Assembly: GCF_014203705.1 (NCBI RefSeq)
Contig: NZ_JACHJR010000001.1
Location: 1,054,001 to 1,118,000 of the forward strand
From: Kitasatospora gansuensis
GTDB taxonomy: Bacteria > Actinomycetota > Actinomycetes > Streptomycetales > Streptomycetaceae
Length of the DNA stretch: 64,000 nt
Direction of reading: 5' to 3'
The notes under the pieces are model-generated. The model was not told the DNA's origin. It saw nothing but the letters and a program-made list of their open reading frames with translations, and searched no databases. Positions 27,082 through 36,348 of this stretch are shown here, one piece after another; the stretch's first letter is position 1; every line of letters begins with the position of its first letter. A program made the translations under genes and the position numbers.

Positions 27082-27121
27082 CCGTCCGGCTGCGGGGCGG
27101 GTGGGCGCCGCAGCCGGACGG
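27082..27121 (-). terminator. Terminator after arc
   Basis: A 14-bp perfect stem (CCGTCCGGCTGCGG / CCGCAGCCGGACGG) with a 12-base loop lies 32 bases after the arc stop and before dop, suggesting at least partial uncoupling of arc from dop. Confidence 0.75.
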
Positions 27122-27152
27122 TGAGTTGAGCGGTCCTTCAGGTGGAGCGGTG

Positions 27153-28919
27153 TTACAGGTACTGCCCCGTGTTCGCCACGGTGTCGATCGACCGGCCGGA
27201 CTCGGCGCCCTGCTTGCCGGTGACCAGGGTGCGGATGAAGACGATCCGCTCGCCCTTCTTGCCCGAGATCCGGGCCCAGTCGTCCGGGTTGGTGGTGTTC
27301 GGCAGGTCCTCGTTCTCCTTGAACTCGTCCACGCAGGCGGCGAGCAGGTGGGCCACCCGCAGACCGTGCTGGCCGGTGTCGAGGAAGGCCTTGATGGCCA
27401 TCTTCTTCGCCCGGTCGACGATGTTCTGGATCATCGCGCCGGAGTTGAAGTCCTTGAAGTACAGGACCTCCTTGTCACCGTTGGCGTAGGTGACCTCCAG
27501 GAAGCGGTTCTCCTCGGTCTCGGTGTACATCCGCTCAACCACGGCCTGGATCATCCCGAGCACGGTCGCCTCGACCGAGCCCTCGTGCTCCTTGAGGTCG
27601 TCCGGGTGGAACGGCAGCGAGTCCTTGAGGTACTTGGAGAAGATGTCCTTCGCGGCCTCGGCGTCGGGGCGCTCGATCTTGATCTTGACGTCCAGGCGGC
27701 CGGGCCGCAGGATCGCCGGGTCGATCATGTCCTCGCGGTTCGAGGCGCCGATCACGATGACGTTCTCCAGGCCCTCCACACCGTCGATCTCGGCGAGCAG
27801 CTGGGGGACGATGGTGTTCTCCACGTCCGAGCTGACGCCCGACCCACGGGTGCGGAACAGCGACTCCATCTCGTCGAAGAAGACGATGACCGGAGTACCC
27901 TCGCTGGCCTTCTCCCTGGCCCGCTGGAAGACCAGGCGGATCTGCCGCTCGGTCTCGCCGACGTACTTGTTCAGCAGCTCCGGGCCCTTGATGTTCAGGA
28001 AGTAGCTCTTGCCCTGCGGGCGCCCGGTCACCTCGGCGACCTTCTTGGCCAGCGAGTTCGCCACCGCCTTGGCGATGAGCGTCTTGCCGCAGCCGGGCGG
28101 GCCGTAGAGCAGCACGCCCTTGGGCGGGCGCAGCTCGTACTCCTTGAACAGGTCGGCGTGCAGGTACGGGAGTTCGACCGCGTCGCGGATCTGCTCGATC
28201 TGGTTGCCCAGACCGCCGATCTGCCGGTAGTCGATGTCCGGCACCTCCTCGAGGACCAGGTCCTCGACCTCCGACTTGGGGACGACTTCGTAGACGTAGC
28301 CGGAGCGGGGCTCCAGCAGGAGGGCGTCACCGGAGCGCAGCGTGACGCCGTGCAGCGGCTCGGCGAGCCGGACCACCCGCTCCTCGTCGGTGTGACCGGT
28401 GACCAGGGCGCGTTCGCCGTCCTCCAGCACCTCCTTGAGGGTCACGATGTCGCCGATGCTCTCGAAGGCCATCGCTTCCACGACGTTGAGCGCCTCGTTG
28501 AGCATCACCTCCTGACCACGGCGGAGTTCGTCGAGGTCGATGCTCGGGCTGACGTTCACCCGCAGCTTGCGGCCACCGGTGAAGATGTCGGCGGTACCGT
28601 CCTCGTTCTGCGTGAGGAAGGTGCCGAATCCGGCCGGGGGCTGGGCGAGCCGGTCGACTTCCTCCTTGAGGGCCACGATCTGGTCGCGGGCCTCGCGGAG
28701 CGTGGAGGCGAGCCGTTCGTTCTGGGCGGTGACACCGGCCAGGTTGGTCTGGAGCTCGACGATGCGGTCCTCGAGAATCCGAGAACTGCGCGGTGAGTCG
28801 GCGAGCTTGCGGCGCAGGGCGGCGACCTCCTGCTCAAGGTACGAGACCTGAGCAGCCTCGTCGGAACCCCGAACGGGCCGGCCGGCGCTGCGGTTGTAGT
28901 CGTCATCGTGGGATGCCAC
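27153..28919 (-). CDS. arc: Proteasome-associated AAA ATPase ARC/Mpa
   Basis: 588 residues from GTG 28919 (AGGAGG upstream). The N-terminal coiled coil (about residues 20-95) binds Pup. Two OB domains follow to about residue 235, then a AAA module with Walker A GPPGCGKT, Walker [11 protein letters not shown] and second-region motif [17 protein letters not shown]. The C-terminus is TGQYL, the hydrophobic-tyrosine tail that docks into PrcA pockets. It unfolds pupylated substrates. Length and tail match the streptomycete ARC. Confidence 0.97.
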   Translation of the reverse strand: MASHDDDYNRSAGRPVRGSDEAAQVSYLEQEVAALRRKLADSPRSSRILEDRIVELQTNLAGVTAQNERLASTLREARDQIVALKEEVDRLAQPPAGFGTFLTQNEDGTADIFTGGRKLRVNVSPSIDLDELRRGQEVMLNEALNVVEAMAFESIGDIVTLKEVLEDGERALVTGHTDEERVVRLAEPLHGVTLRSGDALLLEPRSGYVYEVVPKSEVEDLVLEEVPDIDYRQIGGLGNQIEQIRDAVELPYLHADLFKEYELRPPKGVLLYGPPGCGKTLIAKAVANSLAKKVAEVTGRPQGKSYFLNIKGPELLNKYVGETERQIRLVFQRAREKASEGTPVIVFFDEMESLFRTRGSGVSSDVENTIVPQLLAEIDGVEGLENVIVIGASNREDMIDPAILRPGRLDVKIKIERPDAEAAKDIFSKYLKDSLPFHPDDLKEHEGSVEATVLGMIQAVVERMYTETEENRFLEVTYANGDKEVLYFKDFNSGAMIQNIVDRAKKMAIKAFLDTGQHGLRVAHLLAACVDEFKENEDLPNTTNPDDWARISGKKGERIVFIRTLVTGKQGAESGRSIDTVANTGQYL

Positions 28920-29206
28920 GGTCCTCACCTCCTCCTGGGGGAGCTGGACGACCCAAACCTACCTGGGACCAGGGGGGTGTAAACCCCTAGATCAGAAAGT
29001 TGGAACGGGCGTGTCCGATCTTCGCCCTCGGATGCTTCCCCTCTGCAGAGGAGATACCCACCGCGCACCGGTCAAAGCAGACCAGATGTATCGTCGGTCG
29101 GGTCAATATCCGATCGTGACCCGGGGGAGCCGGTCGGATCAGTGTACGAATGGCAGGAATGCCCCAGGACGGGATAGACCGGACCGGGCAGGAAACGGCA
29201 GGGGAC

Positions 29207-29509
29207 ATGTCGGTGACCGGCGAAGCCACCACGGGCGAAGCGCTTGAGGTCTGGATCGACCAGGACCTCTGCACGGGGGACGGCATCTGTGTGCAGTACG
29301 CCCCCGAGGTCTTCGAGTTGGACATCGATGGCCTGGCCTACGTCAAGGGCGACGACGACGAGCTGCGCCAGCAGCCCGGCGACTCCGCGCCGGTGCCGCT
29401 GACGCTGCTTCAGGACGTGGTGGATTCGGCCAAGGAGTGCCCCGGGGACTGCATCCACGTCCGCCGGGTGAGCGACCGGGTCGAGGTGTACGGCCCGGAC
29501 GCCGACTGA
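29207..29509 (+). CDS. Ferredoxin, [3Fe-4S]/[4Fe-4S] type
   Basis: 100 residues. Ligand cysteines occur in DLCTGDGICVQYAPEVF and KECPGDCIHV, the spacing of single-cluster actinobacterial ferredoxins that feed P450s or other oxygenases. The start is ATG 29207 or, with better spacing from AGGGG, GTG 29213; an upstream ATG at 29150 is less likely. It is divergent from arc, a pairing common in streptomycetes; the redox partner is not visible in the window. Confidence 0.9.
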   Translation: MSVTGEATTGEALEVWIDQDLCTGDGICVQYAPEVFELDIDGLAYVKGDDDELRQQPGDSAPVPLTLLQDVVDSAKECPGDCIHVRRVSDRVEVYGPDAD

Positions 29510-29543
29510 CCCGGCGTCGACTGACCCGGCGTCACACCCGGGC

Positions 29544-30149
29544 TCACACCTTGGTGGCCGGCTCCGTGGTCCTGCTGCGGAGCCAGCCGCCGCCGGCCTG
29601 GTGGTGCCAGGACAGCAGCACCGTCAGATCCGGGGCGTAGCGCGGGATCTCGTCACTGGAGTAGCCGCGGGCCCGGGCCGTGATGGTCCCGTCGCTGCGC
29701 AGCTTGAGCTCGGTGACGGTCAGGCCCTCGGTCGGCTTCACCAGCGTCGCGGAGATCTGCGGGCGGCCGTCCTGACCGGGGGTCAGCAGGTACACGCCGT
29801 CCGGCGGGGTGCCGTTCTCGGCCGCGCAGTGCGCCGCCACCACCGTGCTCGGCCGGCCGTCCAGCACCGCGCCGAAGCTCAGCGCCACGGCGGTGGGGAA
29901 CGGGCCGCAGTCGAGCGGCAGCGTGGCCTTGGCGGGGTCGGGGGCCGCGGCGCTCGGCAGGGCGCTCGGCGCGGCCGGCCTGCTCGCTCTGACGGTGCCC
30001 TGCGCCGGGTTCACCGCCAGCGCGCCGGCGATCACCGCGGCGGTCGCCGCCGCCACCAGCACCCAGTGCCGCACTCTCGTCCTCGCCCTGCCTACCGGGG
30101 GCCCGACCTGCTGCTCTGTCATCTGCACCGTCTCGACCGCGAGTTCCAC
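29544..30149 (-). CDS. Membrane-anchored extracytoplasmic protein, hypothetical
   Basis: 201 residues from GTG 30149 (GGGAGGGGACTGCCTG upstream). A short cytoplasmic segment precedes one transmembrane helix (HWVLVAAATAAVIAGALAV), then an Ala/Pro/Ser linker and an extracytoplasmic domain of about 120 residues with two cysteines (LDCGPFP, AAHCAAEN) that could form a disulfide. No enzyme motif is recognised. It is on the same strand as, and downstream of, trmI but is separated from it by a strong terminator. Confidence 0.75.
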   Translation of the reverse strand: MELAVETVQMTEQQVGPPVGRARTRVRHWVLVAAATAAVIAGALAVNPAQGTVRASRPAAPSALPSAAAPDPAKATLPLDCGPFPTAVALSFGAVLDGRPSTVVAAHCAAENGTPPDGVYLLTPGQDGRPQISATLVKPTEGLTVTELKLRSDGTITARARGYSSDEIPRYAPDLTVLLSWHHQAGGGWLRSRTTEPATKV

Positions 30150-30215
30150 CAGGCAGTCCCCTCCCAGGGTGGGGTGGCAATGAGCTGCATCATTTCACGC
30201 CCGGCTCCCGGGAGA

Positions 30216-30260
30216 GCACACAGGGGCGCGGAACTTTGCAGCTCCGCGCCCCTGTTGTGC
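30216..30260 (-). terminator. Terminator after tRNA methyltransferase gene
   Basis: A 12-bp perfect stem (CAGGGGCGCGGA / TCCGCGCCCCTG) with a 10-base loop, extended by GCACA/TGTGC flanks with one bulge, lies 12 bases after the trmI stop. Its arm resembles the repeat at 10108-10244. Confidence 0.8.
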
Positions 30261-30271
30261 AGTCGGTGGTG

Positions 30272-31234
30272 TTACTCGGCTTCCTTGGCGGCCGTGTGCG
30301 CAGCCGCGGCGGCCCGCTCGGCCGCGCGCTCGGCGAGCGACTTCTCCGCCGCGCCGGGGCCGCTCTCGTAGTCCTCGCCGTACGAGCCCTTGGCCGGGCG
30401 GCGACGGCGCAGCGGCGGCTCGACCCCGTCGGCCAGCCGACGGCTGGTCAGCAGGAAGCCGGTGTGGCCGATCATGCGGTGGTCCGGGCGGACGGCGAGA
30501 CCCTCGACGTGCCAGGTGCGGACCATGGTCTCCCAGGACGCCGGCTCGGTGAAGGTGCCGTGCTCGCGGAGCGCCTCGACGGTGCGCGAGAGCTGCGTGG
30601 TGGTGGCCACGTAGCAGCAGAGCAGACCGCCGGGGACGAGCGCCTTGGACGCCACGTCCAGGCACTCCCAGGGGGCCAGCATGTCGAGGATCATCCGGTC
30701 GACCTCGGTCTCCACCAGGTTGTCCTGGAGGTCACCGACCGTCAGCTTCCAAGCCGGGTGCGGGCTGCCGAAGTAACGCTCGACGTTGGCCTTGGCGATG
30801 TCGGCGAAGTCCTGGCGGCGCTCGTACGAGGCGAGCAGGCCGGTGTCACCGACGGCGCGCAGCAGGTACGTGGAGAGCGCGCCGGAGCCGACACCCGCCT
30901 CGACCACGCGGGCGCCCGCGAAGATGTCGGCCATCGCCAGGATCTGCCCCGCGTCCTTGGGGTAGATCACGGCGGCGCCGCGGGGCATGGACAGGACGTA
31001 GTCGGGGAGCAGGGGGCGCAGCGCGAGATACGGGACGTTCCCCGTGGTGCGCACGACAGTGCCCTCGGGGGCGCCGATCAGCTCGTCATGGGGGAACGCA
31101 CCCTTGTGGGTGTGGAACTGGTTCCCGGCCTGGAGCGTGAACGTGTAGTGGCGGCCCTTGGGGTCGGTCAGCTGGACCTGGTCCCCGACCTGGAAGGGCC
31201 CGCGTCGGCGGGTGGCACCGGTCGGTTCGGACAT
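30272..31234 (-). CDS. trmI: tRNA (adenine-58-N1)-methyltransferase TrmI
   Basis: 320 residues. The N-terminal beta domain (PFQVGDQVQLTDPKGRHYTF) is followed by a Rossmann methyltransferase with the SAM motif VVEAGVGSGALSTYLL and the motif LDMLAPWECLD near the target-adenine pocket. It forms m1A58 in the T-loop of tRNAs as a tetramer. In actinobacteria the gene is regularly found near the proteasome genes. The C-terminal 40 residues are a charged, alanine-rich tail. Confidence 0.95.
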   Translation of the reverse strand: MSEPTGATRRRGPFQVGDQVQLTDPKGRHYTFTLQAGNQFHTHKGAFPHDELIGAPEGTVVRTTGNVPYLALRPLLPDYVLSMPRGAAVIYPKDAGQILAMADIFAGARVVEAGVGSGALSTYLLRAVGDTGLLASYERRQDFADIAKANVERYFGSPHPAWKLTVGDLQDNLVETEVDRMILDMLAPWECLDVASKALVPGGLLCCYVATTTQLSRTVEALREHGTFTEPASWETMVRTWHVEGLAVRPDHRMIGHTGFLLTSRRLADGVEPPLRRRRPAKGSYGEDYESGPGAAEKSLAERAAERAAAAAHTAAKEAE

Positions 31235-31304
31235 GCGGACAATCCTAAGGGAAGCGGAACGCTCCGCCGACCAAGTGATCGTTCGGTGCCGGCTCAGCCC
31301 GCTT

Positions 31305-32465
31305 TCAGCGCCTGCGGACCGCCGCGTTCAGCCGCCGCTCCAGGTCGGACAGGGTCAGCACGCCGTACACCGTGCCGTCCGGCCGGAGCACCAGGTACTC
31401 GGTCGCCGGGGTGCCGCGCATCGCGGTCAGCAGCTGCTCCCCGGTCAGCTCGACGCCGAGCCGCAGGCCCGGCTCCAGGTCCCGGGCCAGGCCGCCGACC
31501 GCGACCCAGGGGCGGCGCTGCTCCGGGACGGCGTTCACCGCCGCCTCCTTCACCAGGCCGGTCGGCTCGCCGTTCCCGTCCACCACGACGACAGCGCCGG
31601 CCTGGGCCTCCCGGGCCCGCCGGAGCGCCTCGCCGAGGGGGGTGTCGGCGGTCACCGAGACGCTGCGCCTGGCCAGTTCGGCCAGCCGCAGGGCGGGCAG
31701 CGCCTCCTTGAGCCGGGCGTTGCGCAGGGCGCCGCCGGCCCCGTTCCAGATGATCACGGCAAGCACGGCGGCCAGCACGCTGTCGATCAGGCCGTCCGTG
31801 GTGGAGCGCTCCAGGCCGCTGCGCGAGGCGGTGTACAGCGGCAGGCCGATCAGCACCACCAGGGCCAGCGCCCGGCCGGTCCAGACGGCGGCCACGGTGC
31901 CCGTCATCGGGCGCCCGGTGACGCCCCAGACCAGCGCGCGCAGGATCCGGCCGCCGTCCAGCGGCAGGCCGGGCAGCAGGTTGAAGGCGGCCACCACCAG
32001 GTTGCTGACGAAGAGTCCGGCCAGCAGCACCCCGGGCACACTGGCCGAGTGCACGCCCTGGAAGGCCAGGTAGAAGACACCGCCGAGGACCAGCGAGAGC
32101 AGCGGGCCGACGAAGGCCAGCCAGAACTCCCGGGCCGGGGTGTCGGCCTCCTTCTCGATCTCGGAGACGCCGCCGAAGAACTGCAGCTGGATCCGGCGCG
32201 GGTTGAGCTTGAGCCGGAGCGCCACCACGGTGTGCGCCAGCTCGTGCACCAGCACCGAGGCGTAGAACGCCACCGCGAAGGAGAACGAGACCAGGTAGCG
32301 GGTGCCGCCGAGCTCGGGCAGCACCTCGGCGAGCTGGCCGCCGAAGACGTAGGTGATCAGCGCCGCGATGACGAACCAGGACGGCGTGACGTAGACGGGC
32401 ACGCCGAACGGACGCCCCATCAGGATCCCGCCGGGCCGTTCCCGCTGCCCGCTGGTCTCACTCAC
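31305..32465 (-). CDS. Site-2 protease family metalloprotease with CBS domains
   Basis: 386 residues from GTG 32465 (AAGGGG upstream). Multi-pass membrane protein with the zinc-binding HELAH motif (LVHELAHTVVAL, about residues 63-74) and the second active-site motif NLLPGLPLDGGRI. It carries two C-terminal CBS repeats (VTADTPLGEALRRAREAQ, VYGVLTLSDLERRL). S2P homologues with CBS domains cleave membrane-embedded substrates such as anti-sigma factors, with possible nucleotide sensing. It is probably co-transcribed with trmI (70-bp gap, same strand). Confidence 0.93.
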   Translation of the reverse strand: MSETSGQRERPGGILMGRPFGVPVYVTPSWFVIAALITYVFGGQLAEVLPELGGTRYLVSFSFAVAFYASVLVHELAHTVVALRLKLNPRRIQLQFFGGVSEIEKEADTPAREFWLAFVGPLLSLVLGGVFYLAFQGVHSASVPGVLLAGLFVSNLVVAAFNLLPGLPLDGGRILRALVWGVTGRPMTGTVAAVWTGRALALVVLIGLPLYTASRSGLERSTTDGLIDSVLAAVLAVIIWNGAGGALRNARLKEALPALRLAELARRSVSVTADTPLGEALRRAREAQAGAVVVVDGNGEPTGLVKEAAVNAVPEQRRPWVAVGGLARDLEPGLRLGVELTGEQLLTAMRGTPATEYLVLRPDGTVYGVLTLSDLERRLNAAVRRR

Positions 32466-32666
32466 CGTGGCCCCTTGTCTGTTGCCGCACGTCCGCTGTA
32501 GCCGGTCCCGCCACGCTACGTGATCTCCCGGTGGATCGGCCGACCGCCCCGTCCATGTGTTCTCTACCCGTCCAACGCACGGCCGAGCACCGTCGTTGCA
32601 CAGCTGTGTCTGGCGTGACAGTGACCTGACCGCGAGATGACCGCCGGGGGCAATAAGGTCGGAGGC

Positions 32667-33632
32667 ATGCACCAGACCGACAGCGCCCCCGCCGAGGCGG
32701 CCCCTGCCTCGGCGGAGATCCCCGCCCCCAGAACGCCGCGGCCGCCGACCGGGCTGTCACCGAGCCGGGCGGGCGACTTCATGACCTGCCCGCTGCTCTA
32801 CCGCCTGCGGGTGATCGACCGGCTGCCGGAGCCGCCCAGCGCGGCCGCCACCCGGGGCACCGTGGTGCACGCGGTCCTGGAGCGGCTGTTCGACAGCCCG
32901 GCCGCCGAGCGCACCCCGGAGCAGGCCCTCGGGCTGCTCCGGCCGCAGTGGGAGCGGCTGCTCGGCGAGCGGCCCGAGCTCTCCGGGCTGTTCCCCGACG
33001 ACCCGGACGGCGCGGCGCTGACCCGCTGGCTGGGCGACGCGGAGAAGCTGATCGACCGTTGGTTCCGGCTGGAGGACCCGACCAGGCTGCACCCGGTGGA
33101 GCGCGAGCTCTACGTGGAGACGGTGCTCGGCTCGGGCCTGCTGCTGCGCGGCTACATCGACCGGGTCGACGTCGCGCCGAGCGGTGAGGTCCGGCTGGTC
33201 GACTACAAGACCGGCCGGGCGCCCTCGCGCGACTTCGAGGGCAAGGCGATGTTCCAGATGAAGTTCTACGCCCTGGTGGTCTGGCGGTGGAAGGGCGTGC
33301 TGCCCAAGCGCCTCCAGCTGGTCTACCTGGGCGGCGGCGGGGACGTGGTCACGTACGACCCGGACGAGGCCGACCTGCTCGCGGTGGAGCGGAAGCTGAC
33401 CGCCCTCTGGGAGGCCATCGGCCAGGCGGTCGCCACCGGCGACTTCCCGGCCACCCGCAACCGGCTGTGCGACTGGTGCGACCATCAGAACAGCTGCCCG
33501 GAGTTCGGGGGAACTCCCCCGCCGTACCCGCTGCCGGTGCGGCGGCACGACGACGGGCAGGAAGACGAGCGCGGCGACGTACGCGCAGACGACGGTCCCG
33601 TGACGGGACAGACGGGCAAGGAGTCCGAGTGA
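32667..33632 (+). CDS. RecB-family exonuclease (PD-(D/E)XK, Fe-S type)
   Basis: 321 residues from ATG 32667. The nuclease core is RGYIDRVDVAPSGEVRLVDYKTG with catalytic Asp and Lys. QMKFYALVVW is motif QxxxY. The cysteines in MTCPLLYRL and LCDWCDHQNSCPEF form the iron-sulfur staple of the AddB/Cas4-like group. Length and composition match the stand-alone RecB-like nucleases of actinobacteria, which lack a helicase part. The stop overlaps the response regulator start (GTGA), an unusual coupling. The repair role is inferred. Confidence 0.92.
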   Translation: MHQTDSAPAEAAPASAEIPAPRTPRPPTGLSPSRAGDFMTCPLLYRLRVIDRLPEPPSAAATRGTVVHAVLERLFDSPAAERTPEQALGLLRPQWERLLGERPELSGLFPDDPDGAALTRWLGDAEKLIDRWFRLEDPTRLHPVERELYVETVLGSGLLLRGYIDRVDVAPSGEVRLVDYKTGRAPSRDFEGKAMFQMKFYALVVWRWKGVLPKRLQLVYLGGGGDVVTYDPDEADLLAVERKLTALWEAIGQAVATGDFPATRNRLCDWCDHQNSCPEFGGTPPPYPLPVRRHDDGQEDERGDVRADDGPVTGQTGKESE

Positions 33633-34300
33633 CGATCCGAGTGCTGCTGGTCGACGACCAGCCGCTGCTGCGTACCGGTTTCCGGATGATCCTGGAGGCC
33701 GAGGCCGACCTGGTGGTGGTGGGCGAGGCCGGGGACGGGCAGCAGGCGCTTGAGCAGGTCCGGGCGCTCCAGCCGGACGTGGTGCTGATGGACATCCGGA
33801 TGCCCCGGATGGACGGCGTCGAGGCCACCCGGCGGATCGCCGGCCCCGGCCGGGACGGCCCGGCCAAGGTGCTGGTGCTCACCACCTTCGACCTGGACGA
33901 GTACGTGGTCGAGGCGCTCCGGGCGGGGGCCAGCGGCTTCCTGCTCAAGGACGTGCCGGCCGAGGAACTGGTGCAGGCGATCCGGGTGGTCGCGGACGGC
34001 GCGGCGATGCTGGCCCCGTCCATCACCCGCCGGCTGCTGGACATGTACGCCACCAAGCTGCCCTCCGGCGACGAGGCGCCGCCGCAGGCGCTCACCGCGC
34101 TGACGGAGCGTGAGCTCGAGGTGCTCAAGCTGGTGGCCCGGGGGCTCTCCAACGCGGAGATCGCCGGCGAACTGTACGTCAGCGAGACGACGGTGAAGAC
34201 GCACGTCGGGCACGTGCTGACCAAGCTCCAGCTGCGGGACCGGGTGCAGGCCGCGGTCTACGCGTACGAGAGCGGCCTGGTCCGGCCGGGCGCGCAGTAG
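33629..34300 (+). CDS. NarL/LuxR-type response regulator, orphan
   Basis: 223 residues from GTG 33629. The receiver has VLLVDDQP, phospho-acceptor Asp in VVLMDIRMPRMDG (about D55) and GFLLKDVP. A LuxR HTH lies in LTERELEVLKLVARGLSNAE and TTVKTHVGHVLTKL. No histidine kinase gene is adjacent, so its partner lies elsewhere. Its start overlaps the stop of the RecB-like nuclease gene. Confidence 0.94.
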   Translation: MTIRVLLVDDQPLLRTGFRMILEAEADLVVVGEAGDGQQALEQVRALQPDVVLMDIRMPRMDGVEATRRIAGPGRDGPAKVLVLTTFDLDEYVVEALRAGASGFLLKDVPAEELVQAIRVVADGAAMLAPSITRRLLDMYATKLPSGDEAPPQALTALTERELEVLKLVARGLSNAEIAGELYVSETTVKTHVGHVLTKLQLRDRVQAAVYAYESGLVRPGAQ

Positions 34301-34315
34301 GGCCATGCGGTGCGC

Positions 34316-34351
34316 AGAGGGCCCCACTCCCGGACGGGAGTGGGGCCCTCT
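34316..34351. terminator. Bidirectional terminator
   Basis: A 16-bp perfect stem (AGAGGGCCCCACTCCC and its complement) with a GGAC loop sits between the convergent stops at 34300 and 34367, serving both. Confidence 0.9.
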
Positions 34352-34366
34352 GTTGCTGACGGAACG

Positions 34367-35980
34367 TTACTTCTTGGCGGCGCGGCCGATCTCCCAGAAC
34401 CGGAACACGCCGGTGGTGTCCACCGTGCCGTCCACGCCGGTGATGTCGGTGCCCGAGGCGTAGAACGCCTTGTTCTGGAACAGCGGCACCAGCGGCGCGG
34501 CCTCGGCCACCATGTTCTGCATCTGCGCGTACGCGCCACCGGCGGTGCGGTCGGTCTGCTTGATGCTCTCGGGCACCAGCTTCTGGCTGATCCGCGGGTC
34601 GTCCCAGCCGTTGTGGAAGGCGCCGCCCTCCACCACCAGCGGGGTGACGAAGTTGTCGGCGTCCGCGTAGTCCGGCGTCCAGGCGACCACGTACGCCTGG
34701 TACTTGCCCTCGCTCCAGTTCTTGATGTACGTCTTCCAGTCCGGCTCCTGCTGGACCGTCACCTGGAACAGGCCGCTGGCGTCCAGCTGCTTCTTCAGCT
34801 CGTTGGCCTCCGCCTCGCCGGCCCGGGCCCGGGACCAGGTCAGGCTGAGCTTGACCGGGGTGGCCACCTTGCCGGCGGCGAGCAGCTTCTTGGCCTTGGC
34901 CACGTCCGGCTCGCCGTAGCGGTCGAAGTACGCGGTGGTGTGCCCGTTGATCCCGGCCGGGACGATCGAGTAGAGCGGCTGCACGGAGCGCTCGTACACG
35001 TCGCGGGCCAGCGCCTTGCGGTCCACCAGCTGCGCCACGGCCTGCCGGACGGCCGGGTTGCCGGTCAGCGCGTCCTTGGTGTTGAAGACCATGAAGCGGG
35101 CCTCCGCACTCTCGCCCTCGGCCACCTTGAGCTTGCCGGTGCCGGCCAGCTGGTCTTCCTTGAGCTTGGCGGCGGTGGCCGGGTCCAGGCCGTTGTCGGC
35201 CAGGTCGATGTCGCCCTGCTCCAGCGCGTTCTTGAGGCCGGCCGGGTCCTCGAAGTAGCGCAGCACGAACTTGTTGTTCTGCAGCTTGGCCTCGCCGTGG
35301 TACTCGCTGTTGGCGGAGAGCGAGATCTTCTGGGGCGCACCCTTGGCGTTCGCCTCGATCGAGTCGAACTTGTACGGGCCCGAGCCGACCAGCTTGTCGT
35401 TGGCGAGCAGCTTGTCGGCCGGGAAGACCTGGTGGTCCACGATCGAGCCCGCCGCCGAGGCGAGCTTGGCCGGGAGCACCGCGTCCGGGGTGTTCAGCTG
35501 GACGGTCACCTCGCTGCCGTTGGCCTCGACCGACTTGATGGTCGACAGCAGGCCGGCCGGACCGTTCTCGTCGTTGATCTTCTGCATCCGCTGGATCGAG
35601 AAGACCACGTCCTCGGCGGTCAGCGGGTGCCCGTTGGAGAACTTCAGGCCACCGCGCATCACGCACTTGTAGACCAGCGCGTCAGCCCCGGTGAAGGCAC
35701 AGGACTCGGCGGCGTCGGGCAGCGGGCTGGTGGCCCCGGCGGGGAACTTCAGCAGCGACTGGAAGGTGTTGTTGAGCACCAGCCAGGAACCGGCGTCGTA
35801 CGCGCCGGCCGGATCCAGCACCGAGGTGCCGCTGGACGTCCCCATCGTGATGGCGCCCTTGTCGTCACCGCCGGTGACGACCTTCTTGGCCGAGGCGCAG
35901 CCCGCGGCCGTGGTGGCGACCAGGGTGGCGCATGCCAGCACGGCCAGTCGGTTGGCTGAAGTCATGCGCAACGCAAACAC
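34367..35980 (-). CDS. Peptide ABC transporter substrate-binding lipoprotein (SBP family 5)
   Basis: 537 residues. The signal peptide ends in a lipobox (TTAAGCAS). The SBP_bac_5 fold has the family motifs LKFSNGHPLTAEDVVFSIQR and VGSGPYKFDS and a long second lobe ending in ADADNFVTPL and PLVPLFQNKAFYASG. It should bind oligopeptides or similar solutes and deliver them to an Opp/Dpp-type transporter. No permease or ATPase gene is adjacent, so this is a stand-alone binding protein. The start is GTG 35980 or ATG 35965; both keep the signal peptide. Confidence 0.93.
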   Translation of the reverse strand: MFALRMTSANRLAVLACATLVATTAAGCASAKKVVTGGDDKGAITMGTSSGTSVLDPAGAYDAGSWLVLNNTFQSLLKFPAGATSPLPDAAESCAFTGADALVYKCVMRGGLKFSNGHPLTAEDVVFSIQRMQKINDENGPAGLLSTIKSVEANGSEVTVQLNTPDAVLPAKLASAAGSIVDHQVFPADKLLANDKLVGSGPYKFDSIEANAKGAPQKISLSANSEYHGEAKLQNNKFVLRYFEDPAGLKNALEQGDIDLADNGLDPATAAKLKEDQLAGTGKLKVAEGESAEARFMVFNTKDALTGNPAVRQAVAQLVDRKALARDVYERSVQPLYSIVPAGINGHTTAYFDRYGEPDVAKAKKLLAAGKVATPVKLSLTWSRARAGEAEANELKKQLDASGLFQVTVQQEPDWKTYIKNWSEGKYQAYVVAWTPDYADADNFVTPLVVEGGAFHNGWDDPRISQKLVPESIKQTDRTAGGAYAQMQNMVAEAAPLVPLFQNKAFYASGTDITGVDGTVDTTGVFRFWEIGRAAKK

Positions 35981-36348
35981 GTTCCTTCTGCGGGCTGACC
36001 GGCTGGTGGGCCGGTGGCTGCCGTCGGGCGCCCGCGCGGGTGTGGCGGGCGTCTGTGGTCGGATCTGATCGGATGTAGCGTGCCATATCGATCACGCACG
36101 GATATCACCCGTCGAGACGACCGGAGCCGTGATGACGGAGCGTCAGCTGCCCCGTCGATGACGAGTTGTCAGCCAATGCCCGATTTCTCCCGAACCGACC
36201 GCTGCCCGCCGTCTCCGACCGGTGACGGCGGGCAGCGACCGCGCGAGCAATTTCACACCCGAATCGTGACCTGCGACCTCAGGCCCGAACCGGCTCTCAT
36301 CCAGGCTCTGACATGCACAGATCCAGTAAGCCCCGGGCCCCGGTGTCC
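35981..36348. other. Intergenic region with hairpin
   Basis: 368 bases without a supported gene, between the HAD gene end and the oligopeptide-binding protein start. It contains a 13-bp perfect hairpin (36201-36236, GCTGCCCGCCGTC arms) that may end HAD transcription, and presumably the promoter of the binding-protein gene. No riboswitch or tRNA is visible. Confidence 0.6.
36201..36236 (-). terminator. Hairpin downstream of HAD gene
   Basis: GCTGCCCGCCGTC and GACGGCGGGCAGC form a 13-bp perfect stem with a 10-base loop, 113 bases after the HAD stop. Confidence 0.65.

Noticed and set aside
25524-28796. A 1090-codon plus-strand frame opposite dop and arc
   Set aside because: It is the complement of well-identified proteasome genes, with composition typical of GC-rich antisense frames and no domain.
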